The notes beneath the pieces were generated by a model, which did not search any database, was not told the origin of the DNA, and saw only the letters and a list, made by a program, of their open reading frames with translations. The position numbers and the translations under genes were made by a program. Positions 1-7,679 of a stretch of 64,000 nt of DNA are shown one piece after another (the stretch's first letter is position 1; each line of letters opens with the position of its first letter). Origin of the DNA: Vicinamibacterales bacterium. GTDB taxonomy: Bacteria > Acidobacteriota > Vicinamibacteria > Vicinamibacterales > SCN-69-37. Where the stretch lies: the NCBI GenBank assembly GCA_030827135.1, contig JAURFE010000002.1:310001-374000 (forward strand). The letters are read 5' to 3'.

Positions 1-117
1 ACCGGTTGCCACCAGTACGCTGGCGGACATCCACCGGGAACTGCCCCACACGAGGTCTCCCTGTTCGTATACCAGCGGCTGGTACTTGAACAGGAATTGA
101 AAAATGGCGTCGAGCAC
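1..117 (-). CDS. Membrane-associated protein, N-terminal fragment (runs off window)
   Basis: An open frame begins with GTG at 117 and runs off the left edge, giving 39 codons. The translation has an amphipathic start (LDAIFQFLFKYQPLVYEQGD) and then a region turning hydrophobic (MSASVLVATG), which looks like the N-terminus of an inner-membrane protein. It lies 22 bases downstream of the AlaX-like gene on the same strand, so it probably shares its transcript. No strong ribosome-binding site is visible before the GTG. I cannot name the family from this much sequence. Confidence 0.5.
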   Translation of the reverse strand, partial: MLDAIFQFLFKYQPLVYEQGDLVWGSSRWMSASVLVATG

Positions 118-139
118 TGAAAGGCGGATTGTATCCCGA

Positions 140-1315
140 CTACCTGACCGATTCGCGCGCAAAGGCCAGGATCTGATCGGCATCAGCCGCTGCACCCTGG
201 GCCAATTCCGGTCGACCGCCACCACGTCCCCCCAACGCGCTGGTGATCTGCTTCACGCAGGCACCGGCGTCGAAGGCGACATTCGTCGCGCGTGCAACCA
301 CGAGCGGGGCCGGAGTACCCGTGCCGGTGACAACCGCCACCACTCCGGGGTGCGCCGCCAATGCAGACGCGAGCGCCTTGAGCGCCACCGCGTCCCACCC
401 TGGCTGCGAGACGATCACGCGACGGAACAGTCCGACATCCTCTGCCGACGCCGCAAGGCCCGTCGCGATCGAGGCCGCAAGTTCCTCCTGCAGCGCGCGA
501 ATCGTCTTGTTCGCCGTGCGATTGTCCGTCTGGAGCCGCTCGACTGCGCCGGCCAGCTCATGCGCCGCCACCGTCGTCTGCCGCACGAGGGCCGTCACGC
601 AGTCGCGCAACCGCTGATGCGACGCAAGCGCCCGGCCACCACAGACAAATTCGATACGGCTGCCCCCCTTGAACCGTTCCCACCCCGCAATCGCAATGAT
701 GCCGACCATCCCGGTACTCGGCACATGTGTGCCTCCACACGCCGACAGGTCGAAGTCGGTCACGTCAATCAATCGGAGAATCCCGGTCCGCAGCGATTCC
801 TTGCGCAGCGGCAGCCGCGCTGCCTCGGCGTCGTCGGCGAAACGCACGGAGACCGGGCGGTCCTCCCACACGACCGCATTAGCCATCTTCTCCGCCGCGG
901 CAATCTCCGTAGCGCTGACCTCACGAGCGAGATCAATCGTGCAGCTCGTGGTCCCCAGGTGAAAACTTTCGGTGCGTACGCCGCACGTCCGGTCAAACGC
1001 CGCCGACAGGATGTGTTGCCCGGTGTGCTGTTGCATGTGGTCGAACCGGCGCGGCCACGCGATCTCACCGCGCACCGTCTCGCCGACCGTCAGTGCCCGG
1101 TCCACCACATGTACCACCCCACGCGCGGCGTCATCAACTACATCAACGACCGATGCCGGCCCCAATGTGCCGGTGTCGTGCGGCTGACCGCCGGAGGTCG
1201 GATAAAACGCCGTGGTGTCGAGCACCACATGCCACCGCGTACCTGCGGGTTCTGCATGGGTCACAGTCGCGGAGAAAGTGGTCTGAAGAGCGTCGGTGTA
1301 ATAGAGGCGGGTCAT
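140..1315 (-). CDS. AlaX-like alanyl-tRNA editing hydrolase (long form)
   Basis: A free-standing homologue of the AlaRS editing domain, expected to hydrolyse mischarged Ser- or Gly-tRNA(Ala) in the cytoplasm. The zinc-site motifs are present: HTGQH (H97, H101) and CGGTH (C193, H197). The C-terminus has a glycine-rich DHHA1-type segment near residues 365-377 (GGRGGGRPELAQG), so this is the long AlaX type carrying the oligomerisation/RNA-binding domain. At 391 aa it is far too short for full AlaRS and lacks the class II catalytic core. A plus-strand frame of similar length over the same bases is its shadow. The start is ATG at 1315, and a REP hairpin lies just upstream. Confidence 0.85.
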   Translation of the reverse strand: MTRLYYTDALQTTFSATVTHAEPAGTRWHVVLDTTAFYPTSGGQPHDTGTLGPASVVDVVDDAARGVVHVVDRALTVGETVRGEIAWPRRFDHMQQHTGQHILSAAFDRTCGVRTESFHLGTTSCTIDLAREVSATEIAAAEKMANAVVWEDRPVSVRFADDAEAARLPLRKESLRTGILRLIDVTDFDLSACGGTHVPSTGMVGIIAIAGWERFKGGSRIEFVCGGRALASHQRLRDCVTALVRQTTVAAHELAGAVERLQTDNRTANKTIRALQEELAASIATGLAASAEDVGLFRRVIVSQPGWDAVALKALASALAAHPGVVAVVTGTGTPAPLVVARATNVAFDAGACVKQITSALGGRGGGRPELAQGAAADADQILAFARESVR

Positions 1316-1351
1316 ATGTAGGGTTGGGTCAGGTTGGGTCAGGTTGGGTAC

Positions 1352-1378
1352 GTAGGGCGCGCTGAACTGTAGCGCGCC
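1352..1378 (+). repeat. REP-like hairpin, copy 1
   Basis: GTAG followed by stem GGCGCGCT, loop GAACTGT and stem AGCGCGCC, 27 nt in all. It is preceded by three short GGTTGGGT-type tandem repeats (about 1322-1349). It lies between the AlaX-like gene and the histidine kinase. Confidence 0.75.
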
Positions 1379-1390
1379 ATCATCGCTCCA

Positions 1391-2698
1391 TCACGGCACG
1401 ACGGGAACATCGAACCACAGGATCGCGCCGACGGCGGCGGCGCGACGGTAGCCGATGCGGCCGCCGTAGGATTCAATGATCCCGTAGCTGACCGAGAGCC
1501 CCAGCCCGGTTCCCTCCCCCACGGGCTTGGTGGTAAAAAACGGCTGAAAGAGCTTCGGTTCGTCTGCAGACAACACGCCAGGGCCTGTGTCTTCCACTTC
1601 GCAGTACGCCCGATCCTCAACATCACGCGTCCGGATCGTCAACAGCCGCGGCCCACGCTTCATCGACGCCATGGCCTGCTCGGCATTCACCACAAAGTTC
1701 AGCAGCACCTGTTGAAACTCCGGCAGGACGCCCAGCACAGTCGCTCTCGACGCGTCATCCACCACCAGATGAATCCCGAGTTCCTCAAGGTGCCGCTGTC
1801 GCAGTTCCACGACGGAGGCGACGACCGCACCGAGCCGCATGAGCTCTGGTGAGACGTTATCCTGGCGGCTGAAGCGCGAGAGATTGCGGATAATCACACT
1901 GGCGCGAGCACTCTCCCGTTGAATCAGGTCGAGGTCGGCCTTTGCGGCATCGGTGGCCGCGGCCTCACGCATCAGCAACTGCGCACGCCCGGCAATCGCC
2001 TGGAGCGGGTTGTTCAGTTCGTGTGCGATGCCCGACATCAGGGTGCCGATCGCGGCCAGGCGTTCCTGCCGGACCACCTGCCGCTCCAGGGACACCAGAT
2101 TCTCTTCCATTGCCATCAGGGAGGCCTGGAGGCTCACCATCTCACTCGACGGCATCCTGGGCGGGGGGTCGGCGCGACGGTCACCCGCGCCGATGCGCAA
2201 GGCATGTTCCTCGAGCGCCCGCAATCCCCGCCGCCACCGGCGCGACAGGACGAACGCAATCACCGCGACACACAGCGTCACGGTGATGACGACGAGATAG
2301 TTGCGCTGGTAGATGGCCCAGGTGCGGTCCCATGCGATGCGTCCGGGCAGGTACACGGTGACCGCACCCAGACCAGCGGCTCGGGGGGCACTGCCCTGAC
2401 AGAACACTTCGAGCGCAGCCGGGACCGCACCAGCGATCACGTGTCCCTCGTCATCTGTGACGGCCACCTGCGTCAGCGGCGGCAACGTCCGCAGTGCATC
2501 GAGCACCAGCCCTTCAGCATTCGCTGCGCCATCGTCCAACCGCTGTGCGAGAAGGACCGCGTGCAGGCGCGCGTCCTCCTTCAGGGCCTCCTGGTGCTCC
2601 ACGTAGGTGGCGCGGGAGGCCTGTGACATCACCAGCACGACCGGCACAAAGAGGCCAAGGGCCGCCGCCAGAATCTGCGTCCTGATGGAGATTGACAC
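1391..2698 (-). CDS. NtrB-like membrane sensor histidine kinase (orphan)
   Basis: A two-component sensor kinase of 435 aa. A first membrane segment (about residues 8-25) and a second (about 133-152) flank a roughly 105-residue periplasmic sensor region. A HAMP-like linker follows, then HisKA with the phospho-acceptor H226 in GIAHELNNPL. The HATPase domain has the N-box NFVVNAEQAM (N334, N338), G1 DTGPG (370-374) and G2 GTGLGLS (396-402). The ELNNPL form is typical of NtrB-type kinases that pair with sigma-54 regulators, but no response regulator is encoded nearby, so its partner must lie outside the window. It starts 12 bases downstream of queC and could share its transcript. Confidence 0.9.
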   Translation of the reverse strand: MSISIRTQILAAALGLFVPVVLVMSQASRATYVEHQEALKEDARLHAVLLAQRLDDGAANAEGLVLDALRTLPPLTQVAVTDDEGHVIAGAVPAALEVFCQGSAPRAAGLGAVTVYLPGRIAWDRTWAIYQRNYLVVITVTLCVAVIAFVLSRRWRRGLRALEEHALRIGAGDRRADPPPRMPSSEMVSLQASLMAMEENLVSLERQVVRQERLAAIGTLMSGIAHELNNPLQAIAGRAQLLMREAAATDAAKADLDLIQRESARASVIIRNLSRFSRQDNVSPELMRLGAVVASVVELRQRHLEELGIHLVVDDASRATVLGVLPEFQQVLLNFVVNAEQAMASMKRGPRLLTIRTRDVEDRAYCEVEDTGPGVLSADEPKLFQPFFTTKPVGEGTGLGLSVSYGIIESYGGRIGYRRAAAVGAILWFDVPVVP

Positions 2699-2710
2699 GC
2701 CGCAGAGATT

Positions 2711-3376
2711 CTACAGTGCGGGGTCAGGAATGCCGGCGTCGAGAAAACCGCGTGCCCGCAGGAGGCAACTGTCGCAATGGCCACAAGGCCGGCCCGCCTC
2801 GGCGGGGTCGTAACAGCTGTGAGTCATCGAGAAGTCCACACCCAGCTCGGTGCCGAGTCGAACAATGCCGGCCTTGGTCAGGTGCTGCAGGGGGGTGTAC
2901 AGCGTGAGCGGACGACCTTCGACGCCGGCCTTCGTGGCAAGGCTGGCCAGATATTCAAATGCCGCGATGAATTCTGGCCTGCAATCGGGATATCCGGAAT
3001 AGTCGAGCGCGTTCACGCCGATCACGATGCGCTCGGCGCCGAGGACTTCGGCCCACGCCAGCGCGAGTGAGAGAAAGACGGTGTTGCGCGCGGGGACGTA
3101 CGTGCTCGGGACGTCGGCGTCACCCAACTGGTCTTTGGGGATCGCGCCATCACCGACCAACGAGGACCCGCCGAAGGCCGACAGGTCCACCGCGAGCTCG
3201 ACGTGACGGATGACACCAAGCGCGCTCGCGACACGTCGGGCGGCTTCGAGTTCAGCGGCGTGCACCTGTCCGTACCGAAGCGTGAGGGCGTAGAGCTCCC
3301 ATCCTTCACGTCGCGCCATGGCGGCGGCGGTGGTGGAATCCAGTCCACCCGACAGCAGCACCACCGCCCGCGTCAT
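2711..3376 (-). CDS. queC: 7-cyano-7-deazaguanine synthase QueC
   Basis: Converts 7-carboxy-7-deazaguanine to preQ0 with ATP and ammonia, in the queuosine pathway. The PP-loop SGGLDSTT is at residues 9-16. The C-terminal zinc-binding cysteines are C188, C198, C201 and C204 (CGHCDSC). At 221 aa the length is normal. The start ATG overlaps the queE stop (3373-3376), implying translational coupling of two consecutive pathway enzymes. queA, acting later in the same pathway, is at 17679-18725. Confidence 0.96.
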   Translation of the reverse strand: MTRAVVLLSGGLDSTTAAAMARREGWELYALTLRYGQVHAAELEAARRVASALGVIRHVELAVDLSAFGGSSLVGDGAIPKDQLGDADVPSTYVPARNTVFLSLALAWAEVLGAERIVIGVNALDYSGYPDCRPEFIAAFEYLASLATKAGVEGRPLTLYTPLQHLTKAGIVRLGTELGVDFSMTHSCYDPAEAGRPCGHCDSCLLRARGFLDAGIPDPAL

Positions 3377-4014
3377 ACGCCTCTCGTCTCCGGGGGCCAG
3401 ATGTACTTGTGGGTCTGGATCTGGAGGCGCGCCGGCACGTGGTCAGCGAGCATCCACCCCGTGAGTGTCGCCGCCGGCAGGACGCCATGGACCGGCGAGA
3501 GCAACACGGCGCCGGCCTTGGCGTCGAGGGCGTGCGTCGCGATGACCTCGCGCGCGTACTCGTAGTCGGTGCGGTCCTTGATCACGAACTTCACTTCGTG
3601 ATCCCGCGACAGGGCGTCGATGTTCGGCCAGTGCATCTTGTCGGCTTCCCCGCTGCCGGGGCATTTGACGTCCATGATGGCGTGTACGCCATTTGGCAGG
3701 TTATGGATCGGCAGGTGTCCACCCGTCTCCACAAGGACCTCGAACCCGTCGTCGAGCATGCGCTGCATCAGAGGGATCGCGTCTTTCTGCAGGAGGGGCT
3801 CTCCACCGGTCAGCTCGACCAGCCGGCATCCCAGGGCCCGAACCTCGGTCATCACCTCATCGATCGACATCTTCCTGCCGCCCGTAAAGGCATAGGGCGT
3901 GTCGCACCACGAGCACCGCAGGTCGCACGCGGCCAGACGCACAAATACGCAAGGCCGGCCCACATGAGTGGATTCGCCCTGCACGGACAGGTAGATTTCG
4001 AACACGGTCAACAC
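3373..4014 (-). CDS. queE: 7-carboxy-7-deazaguanine synthase QueE (radical SAM)
   Basis: A radical SAM enzyme turning 6-carboxytetrahydropterin into 7-carboxy-7-deazaguanine, the substrate of QueC. The [4Fe-4S] motif is C30-x3-C34-x2-C37 (CDLRCSWC), preceded by the family N-terminus [12 protein letters not shown]; the SAM-binding [10 protein letters not shown] follows. I chose the GTG at 4014. The frame stays open to an ATG at 4053, but that ATG lies inside the GGTTCATG intergenic repeat, and the extra 13 residues are not family-like. The stop overlaps the queC start. Confidence 0.93.
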   Translation of the reverse strand: MLTVFEIYLSVQGESTHVGRPCVFVRLAACDLRCSWCDTPYAFTGGRKMSIDEVMTEVRALGCRLVELTGGEPLLQKDAIPLMQRMLDDGFEVLVETGGHLPIHNLPNGVHAIMDVKCPGSGEADKMHWPNIDALSRDHEVKFVIKDRTDYEYAREVIATHALDAKAGAVLLSPVHGVLPAATLTGWMLADHVPARLQIQTHKYIWPPETRGV

Positions 4015-4046
4015 GCGGCACCAGTGTACTGAACCTTGAACTCCGT

Positions 4047-4080
4047 GGTTCATGGTTCATGGTTCATCGGTTCATGGTTC
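4047..4080 (+). repeat. GGTTCATG/GGTTCATC tandem octamer repeat
   Basis: Four near-identical copies of an 8-base unit GGTTCATG or GGTTCATC lie upstream of queE. Similar arrays are at 5066-5096 and 17196-17231, and single inverted copies occur at about 4176-4190 and 5199-5217. No coding function is apparent. Confidence 0.7.
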
Positions 4081-4092
4081 TGTTCCGGGTGC

Positions 4093-4119
4093 GTAGGGCG
4101 CGCTGGGGTTGAGCGCGCC
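4093..4119 (+). repeat. REP-like hairpin, copy 2
   Basis: GTAG, stem GGCGCGCT, loop GGGGTTG, stem AGCGCGCC. It is the first of two direct copies, spaced 30 bases apart start to start, between queE and the DUF72 gene. Confidence 0.8.
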
Positions 4120-4122
4120 AAC

Positions 4123-4149
4123 GTAGGGCGCGCTGGGGTTGAGCGCGCC
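4123..4149 (+). repeat. REP-like hairpin, copy 3
   Basis: Identical to the copy at 4093-4119 and separated from it by three bases. Confidence 0.8.
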
Positions 4150-4213
4150 GGACAGCGGTTCATGGCTTTGCACCCTGAACCGATGAACCCCGACGCGCTA
4201 CCATTCCGAGGGA

Positions 4214-5047
4214 ATGGTTCGCGTCGGGACGAGCGGGTGGAGCTACCCGAGTGGCAAGGGGACGTGGAACGGGGTGTTTTATCCGAAGCCGCGGCCGCGG
4301 GGGTTTGATGAGCTCGCCTTCTATGCCCGGCACTTCGACATCGTCGAGGTGAACTCCACGTTTTACCGGATGCCTGAGGCTGGACCGGTGGCGAAGTGGG
4401 TGGAGCGAACGCCGCCTGAGTTTCAGTTTGCGGTGAAGCTCTACCAGAAGTTCACGCACCCGGACATGTATCTTGCGCGCGCGGGTGTCACGGACTGGAG
4501 TCCATCGCTGGCCGACGTCGACCTCTTTCGCGCAGGTGTCGAGCCTTTAGCGGCGGCGGAACGTCTGCACTCGGTGCTGCTGCAGTTTCCAGCGAGTGTG
4601 CATGGCGTGCCGGCGGCGCGTGATTACCTGTCGTGGCTCCTCGAGGTGCTTGGCGCATATCCGCTCGCGGTCGAGGTGCGGCACCCAAGCTGGTTCGCGA
4701 CGGGCGCGGACACGGTCGCGCGCCTTGATCAGGGACGGGCCGCGCTGGTGATCGCCGATGACCCCGAAGCCAACGCGCGTACCAGGGTGCCGCTGATTGC
4801 GTCAGCGCCGCTCGTGTATTACCGGTTTCATGGCCGCAACGCGGCTGCCTGGTGGCACCACACGGCCGCAGAGGATCGCTACAACTACATGTACTCGCCG
4901 GCCGAGTTGCAGCCCTACGCCACGGAGATCGCCTTGCACGCCTCCGCCGGCCGCAAGGTCGCCGCGTTCATGAACAACCACTTCTCGGCCAAGGCGGTCG
5001 CGAATGCGTCGGCACTGCGCACCCTCGCGCTGAACCCTGAGCCTTGA
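4214..5047 (+). CDS. DUF72 (YecE-like) protein
   Basis: A 277-aa member of the DUF72/YecE family, a TIM-barrel-like fold of unknown biochemical role. Family hallmarks are the N-terminal VGTSGWSY, the FDIVEVNSTFYRMP block, FAVKLYQKFTH, the LLQFP block near residue 120, VEVRHPSW, and the C-terminal FMNNHFSAKAVANA. It is the only plus-strand gene in the first 18 kb and is flanked on both sides by REP hairpins and GGTTCATG repeats, so it is probably transcribed alone. ATG at 4214 follows a purine-rich GAGGGA with very short spacing. Confidence 0.9.
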   Translation: MVRVGTSGWSYPSGKGTWNGVFYPKPRPRGFDELAFYARHFDIVEVNSTFYRMPEAGPVAKWVERTPPEFQFAVKLYQKFTHPDMYLARAGVTDWSPSLADVDLFRAGVEPLAAAERLHSVLLQFPASVHGVPAARDYLSWLLEVLGAYPLAVEVRHPSWFATGADTVARLDQGRAALVIADDPEANARTRVPLIASAPLVYYRFHGRNAAAWWHHTAAEDRYNYMYSPAELQPYATEIALHASAGRKVAAFMNNHFSAKAVANASALRTLALNPEP

Positions 5048-5065
5048 GGCAGCTCGCACTACGCG

Positions 5066-5096
5066 GGTTCATGGTTCATCGGTTCATGGTTCATGG
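5066..5096 (+). repeat. GGTTCATG/GGTTCATC tandem octamer repeat
   Basis: Same octamer family as at 4047-4080, here just after the DUF72 stop codon. Confidence 0.7.
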
Positions 5097-5118
5097 TGCC
5101 GTTCCTGGTTCGGGGTAC

Positions 5119-5145
5119 GTAGGGCACGCTGGGGTTCAGCGTGCC
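5119..5145 (+). repeat. REP-like hairpin, copy 4 (compensatory stem variant)
   Basis: GTAG, stem GGCACGCT, loop GGGGTTC, stem AGCGTGCC. The G-to-A change in the left arm is matched by a C-to-T change in the right arm, so pairing is kept. Confidence 0.8.
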
Positions 5146-5154
5146 TCAAGGTTC

Positions 5155-5181
5155 GTATGGCGCGCTGGGGTTGAGCGCGCC
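5155..5181 (+). repeat. REP-like hairpin, copy 5 (GTAT variant)
   Basis: Stem GGCGCGCT, loop GGGGTTG, stem AGCGCGCC, but the tetranucleotide is GTAT instead of GTAG. It lies between the convergent DUF72 and cyclophilin genes. Confidence 0.7.
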
Positions 5182-5227
5182 ACTCGATTCAGGGTTCCGC
5201 ACCGATGAACCATGAACCCGCGAAGCG

Positions 5228-5758
5228 CTAGCGAATCGTCGCCAGCTTCAACACGTCCTCGAACCTGATCGCATCCACAACGGCCATGCCGGAGATCACG
5301 CGCCCGATGATGGTGTACTTGCCGTCGAGCGCCGGGCTTGCGGTCTTCATGATGTAGAACTGACTGCTCGCGGACTCGGGTCGGCCGGCGTGGGCCAGGC
5401 CGACGGCGCCGCGGGTGTGCGACACACGTTTGGACGCTTCGAGCAGTCCGACCGTGGGCGTGGCACCTGTCTGGCCCCACATGTTGCGCCGCGTGACGTT
5501 CCGCGAATTCGGATCACCAATTTGCACCAGCGTGCGCTCGGACCGATGGAAGCGCTGTCCGCGATAGAAGTTCTTGTTCACCAGCGCGATGACGTATTCG
5601 ACCGACTTTGGCGCGTCCTGACGGAAGAGCTCGATTTCAATCGTCCCACGCGCGGTCTCGAGCACCAGCACCGGGTTCTTCGTCGACGGTTTCGACTGGG
5701 CCGCCGTGGCTGCGACACACGCCACCACCACGAGTCCGCTGAGCAACTTCCCGATCAT
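5228..5758 (-). CDS. Exported cyclophilin-type peptidyl-prolyl isomerase
   Basis: A cyclophilin-family PPIase of 176 aa catalysing cis/trans isomerisation of X-Pro bonds. Residues 1-20 form a signal peptide (MIGKLLSGLVVVACVAATAA), so it probably folds proteins in the periplasm. Core motifs: GTIEIELF, FYRGQRFHR, VQIGDP, ASSQFYIM and the late GKYTIIGRVISGM. The frame opens further upstream (to 5821), but the ATG at 5758 overlaps the endonuclease III stop (ATGA) and places the signal peptide correctly. It is co-transcribed with nth. Confidence 0.88.
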   Translation of the reverse strand: MIGKLLSGLVVVACVAATAAQSKPSTKNPVLVLETARGTIEIELFRQDAPKSVEYVIALVNKNFYRGQRFHRSERTLVQIGDPNSRNVTRRNMWGQTGATPTVGLLEASKRVSHTRGAVGLAHAGRPESASSQFYIMKTASPALDGKYTIIGRVISGMAVVDAIRFEDVLKLATIR

Positions 5759-6420
5759 GTTCGCGACTCCTTCGTCACCCCTCGGCGCGCGCACAACGAC
5801 GACACCACACACACCCGGCACCGGGGATACACAGGTTTACATACGTTCTGCCCCCACGTCACCAGATACAGGTTCACGTCGGGCCACCACCGCTTCGGCA
5901 CCACGTTGTAGAGCGCGTGCTCGGTGTCGTCTGGCGTCCGCGTCCGAACCCAGCCCAGACGGTTCGAAATCCGGTGCACGTGGGTGTCCACGCAGATGTT
6001 GCTCTTGGACGCGTGCGAGAGGATGAGCACGAGGTTGGCTGTCTTGCGGCCGACGCCGGCCAGCGTGAGCAGCTCTTCCATCGTGCCCGGCACAACGCCA
6101 CCGAAGTCGTCGAGAATCTGCCGGCACGCCTGCTTTACGTGCCGCGCCTTGTTCCGATAGAAGCTCACCGGATAGATCAGCTTCTCAATCCGGCTCACCG
6201 GCAACGCGGCCATCGTCTTCGGCGTGTGCGCCACTTTGAAGAGCCGCGCCGACGCCTCGGCCGTGACGGCATCCTTGGTCTGGGCCGACAGCAGCGTCGC
6301 GATCAGCACGCGGAACGGATCGTCGTGTGTCTCCTCGGCGATCTTCTCGACCGCCGGTTCTTCCATCGACCGAATCGCCCGACCGATCTTCTTCAGGACA
6401 GGAACCGGATCAATGACCAT
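5755..6420 (-). CDS. nth: Endonuclease III (DNA glycosylase/AP lyase)
   Basis: Base-excision repair enzyme removing oxidised pyrimidines. The helix-hairpin-helix LTLAGVGRKTAN carries catalytic K126, and catalytic D145 lies in ICVDTHVHR. The C-terminal [4Fe-4S] motif is complete: C194-x6-C201-x2-C204-x5-C210. I used ATG at 6420 (221 aa); the frame extends to 6465, but the extra residues are unlike the family and overlap the end of the small microcompartment gene. The stop overlaps the cyclophilin start. Confidence 0.94.
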   Translation of the reverse strand: MVIDPVPVLKKIGRAIRSMEEPAVEKIAEETHDDPFRVLIATLLSAQTKDAVTAEASARLFKVAHTPKTMAALPVSRIEKLIYPVSFYRNKARHVKQACRQILDDFGGVVPGTMEELLTLAGVGRKTANLVLILSHASKSNICVDTHVHRISNRLGWVRTRTPDDTEHALYNVVPKRWWPDVNLYLVTWGQNVCKPVYPRCRVCVVSSLCARRGVTKESRT

Positions 6421-6718
6421 GCGACTTGCAGTATCCGCAGTGATCACACGGCACGGCGGGTTCAATCACACACACGTCGGACACGTTCACCAGACCGGCG
6501 TAGAGGACGTGGCTTGAGTGGGGCTGGGAGAGGTACGTAGGGCCGCCTGAACTGTAGACGGCCGAGTCGGTTGGGTGGGGTTGGGTGAGGTTGGGTACGT
6601 AGGGCGGCCTGGGGTTGAGGCCGCCGTGCAGGGTTCGGTCGGCCTGCGCTGGCAGAGGTTGCCCCATGTGGCGCGCAATCGCGTCACGAATCAGTGCACG
6701 AACAGCCTGCTCGTTCAT
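6410..6718 (-). CDS. Small putative microcompartment protein with encapsulation-like helix and Cys/His-rich tail
   Basis: A 102-aa frame directly downstream of the BMC shell genes and overlapping the nth start by 11 bases. I do not recognise the family. Residues 1-20 (MNEQAVRALIRDAIARHMGQ) form a predicted amphipathic helix like encapsulation peptides of BMC cargo. Residues about 31-66 (HGGLNPRP ... SSGGPTYLSQP) are encoded by two REP hairpins and their flanks. The last 35 residues end in CVIEPAVPCDHCGYCKSHGH, with four Cys and two His that could bind a metal or iron-sulfur cluster. The ATG at 6718 is preferred over a GTG at 6736; no strong ribosome-binding site is visible for either. Confidence 0.55.
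   Translation of the reverse strand: MNEQAVRALIRDAIARHMGQPLPAQADRTLHGGLNPRPPYVPNLTQPHPTDSAVYSSGGPTYLSQPHSSHVLYAGLVNVSDVCVIEPAVPCDHCGYCKSHGH
6537..6563 (+). repeat. REP-like hairpin, copy 6 (inside a coding frame)
   Basis: GTAG, stem GGCCGCCT, loop GAACTGT, stem AGACGGCC (one mismatch in the stem). It lies within the minus-strand small BMC gene without breaking its frame. Confidence 0.75.
6599..6625 (+). repeat. REP-like hairpin, copy 7 (inside a coding frame)
   Basis: GTAG, stem GGCGGCCT, loop GGGGTTG, stem AGGCCGCC. It also lies within the small BMC gene and is preceded by GGTTGGGT-type tandem repeats (about 6570-6598), as at copy 1. Confidence 0.8.
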
Positions 6719-6747
6719 CGGCAACCCAACTTTCACCTAACCGACTC

Positions 6748-6774
6748 GGCCGCCTGCAATTCAGGCGGCCCTAC
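6748..6774 (-). repeat. REP-like hairpin, copy 8
   Basis: In reverse orientation: GTAG, stem GGCCGCCT, loop GAATTGC, stem AGGCGGCC. First of three copies at an exact 42-base period (27-nt element plus a nearly identical 15-nt spacer). Confidence 0.8.
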
Positions 6775-6789
6775 ATGGACCACCGACGC

Positions 6790-6816
6790 GGCCGCCTGCA
6801 ATTCAGGCGGCCCTAC
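6790..6816 (-). repeat. REP-like hairpin, copy 9
   Basis: Identical to the copy at 6748-6774; second unit of the 42-base-period tandem array. Confidence 0.8.
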
Positions 6817-6831
6817 ATGGCCCACCGACGC

Positions 6832-6858
6832 GGCCGCCTGCAGTTCAGGCGGCCCTAC
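6832..6858 (-). repeat. REP-like hairpin, copy 10 (supplies a stop codon)
   Basis: Third unit of the array, with loop GAACTGC. Its GTAG (6858-6855, minus strand) contains the TAG stop codon of the upstream BMC-P gene. Confidence 0.8.
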
Positions 6859-7124
6859 GCCACGTCGACGTTGTCCACGATACCAATGACCGCGGCGTCC
6901 ACGGGGGCCCCTTTGCGGCGCAGGGCGTCCTGCGCGGCCTTGCCTTCGATCACCAGCAGCACCTTTTCGCCGACACCGGCGCCGACCGAGTCGATGGCCA
7001 GCACGGCGGTGCCTTTGGGTGTCTCATCCAGCGTCAACGGCTGCACGAGCAGCAACTTGGCCGCCTCGATCTTCCGATGCTTCTGCGTCGAGACGACGGT
7101 GCCTATCACGCGTCCTATTTGCAC
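6855..7124 (-). CDS. BMC-P shell pentamer protein (EutN/CcmL family), paralogue 3
   Basis: An 89-aa EutN/CcmL vertex protein that would cap microcompartment corners as a pentamer. Family features: N-terminal MQIGRVIGTVVSTQK, LLLVQPL, AIDSVGAGVGEKVLLVIEG and C-terminal DAAVIGIVDNVDV. The frame is open to 7157, but the GTG at 7124 follows AGGTGG at good spacing and gives the conserved N-terminus; it overlaps the previous BMC-P gene by 10 bases. Its TAG stop is part of a REP element. It is the last of three adjacent BMC-P paralogues. Confidence 0.92.
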   Translation of the reverse strand: MQIGRVIGTVVSTQKHRKIEAAKLLLVQPLTLDETPKGTAVLAIDSVGAGVGEKVLLVIEGKAAQDALRRKGAPVDAAVIGIVDNVDVA

Positions 7125-7384
7125 AGGTCCACCTGATCCACGATGCCGACGACGCACGCGTCGGCGGGCGGCTCGCCAGGAAAAAACGGAAACGTGGCTT
7201 CGCGGCCACGCACAAAAAACACGTGCTCGCCCACGCCCGCGCCGACGGCATCAAGCGCCACGACGGGCCGGCCAACCGGCGACTCATCGGCACCGACCGG
7301 CTGCACGAGCAGCAGTTTGTGGCCGTGCAGGTTCGCGTCCTTGATCGTGGCGACCACGTCCCCGATGACCTTCGCGAGTTGCAT
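7115..7384 (-). CDS. BMC-P shell pentamer protein (EutN/CcmL family), paralogue 2
   Basis: An 89-aa BMC-P protein: MQLAKVIGDVVATIK, KLLLVQPV, ALDAVGAGVGEHVFFVRG and DACVVGIVDQVDL. A four-residue insert with aromatic content (TFPFFPGEP) before the last strand distinguishes it from its neighbours. The annotated ATG (7384) gives the family N-terminus; the upstream open extension is out of family. It lies four bases downstream of paralogue 1. Distinct sequences among the three paralogues suggest non-redundant vertex roles. Confidence 0.92.
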   Translation of the reverse strand: MQLAKVIGDVVATIKDANLHGHKLLLVQPVGADESPVGRPVVALDAVGAGVGEHVFFVRGREATFPFFPGEPPADACVVGIVDQVDLCK

Positions 7385-7388
7385 GGAT

Positions 7389-7661
7389 CTACTTGCCGGG
7401 AATATCGATCTGATCGATGACGCCGATGATTGCGGCGTCGATGGGGGAATCCTTGTAGCCCTCGGCCATGCGTGCAGACGAGCCGGACACAATCAGCACC
7501 GTGTCTCCAAGACCGGCGTTCACCGTGTCCACGGCCACGAGATAGTTGCCGTCCGGTTGCCCAGACGAATCGAGCGGCCGCGCGACCAGCAACTTGCTGG
7601 CCACGAGCCGCTCGTCTTTCCGGGTCGCGACGACGGTGCCGACGACCTTCGCGAGAATCAT
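7389..7661 (-). CDS. BMC-P shell pentamer protein (EutN/CcmL family), paralogue 1
   Basis: A 90-aa BMC-P protein: MILAKVVGTVVATRK, LLVARPLD, AVDTVNAGLGDTVLIVSGSSAR and DAAIIGVIDQIDI. The pattern VNAGLGDTVLIVSGSSAR is the EutN-like pore/loop signature. It begins 18 bases after the BMC-H stop, first of the three pentamer genes in transcription order. Confidence 0.93.
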   Translation of the reverse strand: MILAKVVGTVVATRKDERLVASKLLVARPLDSSGQPDGNYLVAVDTVNAGLGDTVLIVSGSSARMAEGYKDSPIDAAIIGVIDQIDIPGK

Positions 7662-7679
7662 CCGGCCTGACCCCGCGCC

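Noticed and set aside
104-1321. 405-codon plus-strand frame opposite the AlaX-like gene
   Set aside because: It is Arg/His/Pro-rich with no family motif and mirrors codon positions of the real minus-strand gene, the normal shadow in high-GC DNA.
4015-4053. QueE start at ATG 4053
   Set aside because: The ATG lies in the GGTTCATG repeat and the added residues are unlike QueE; GTG 4014 gives the family N-terminus.
6748-6858. Three 27-nt units at a 42-base period, CRISPR-like at first sight
   Set aside because: The 15-nt spacers are almost identical and the unit is a REP hairpin seen singly elsewhere, so this is a tandem duplication, not a CRISPR array.
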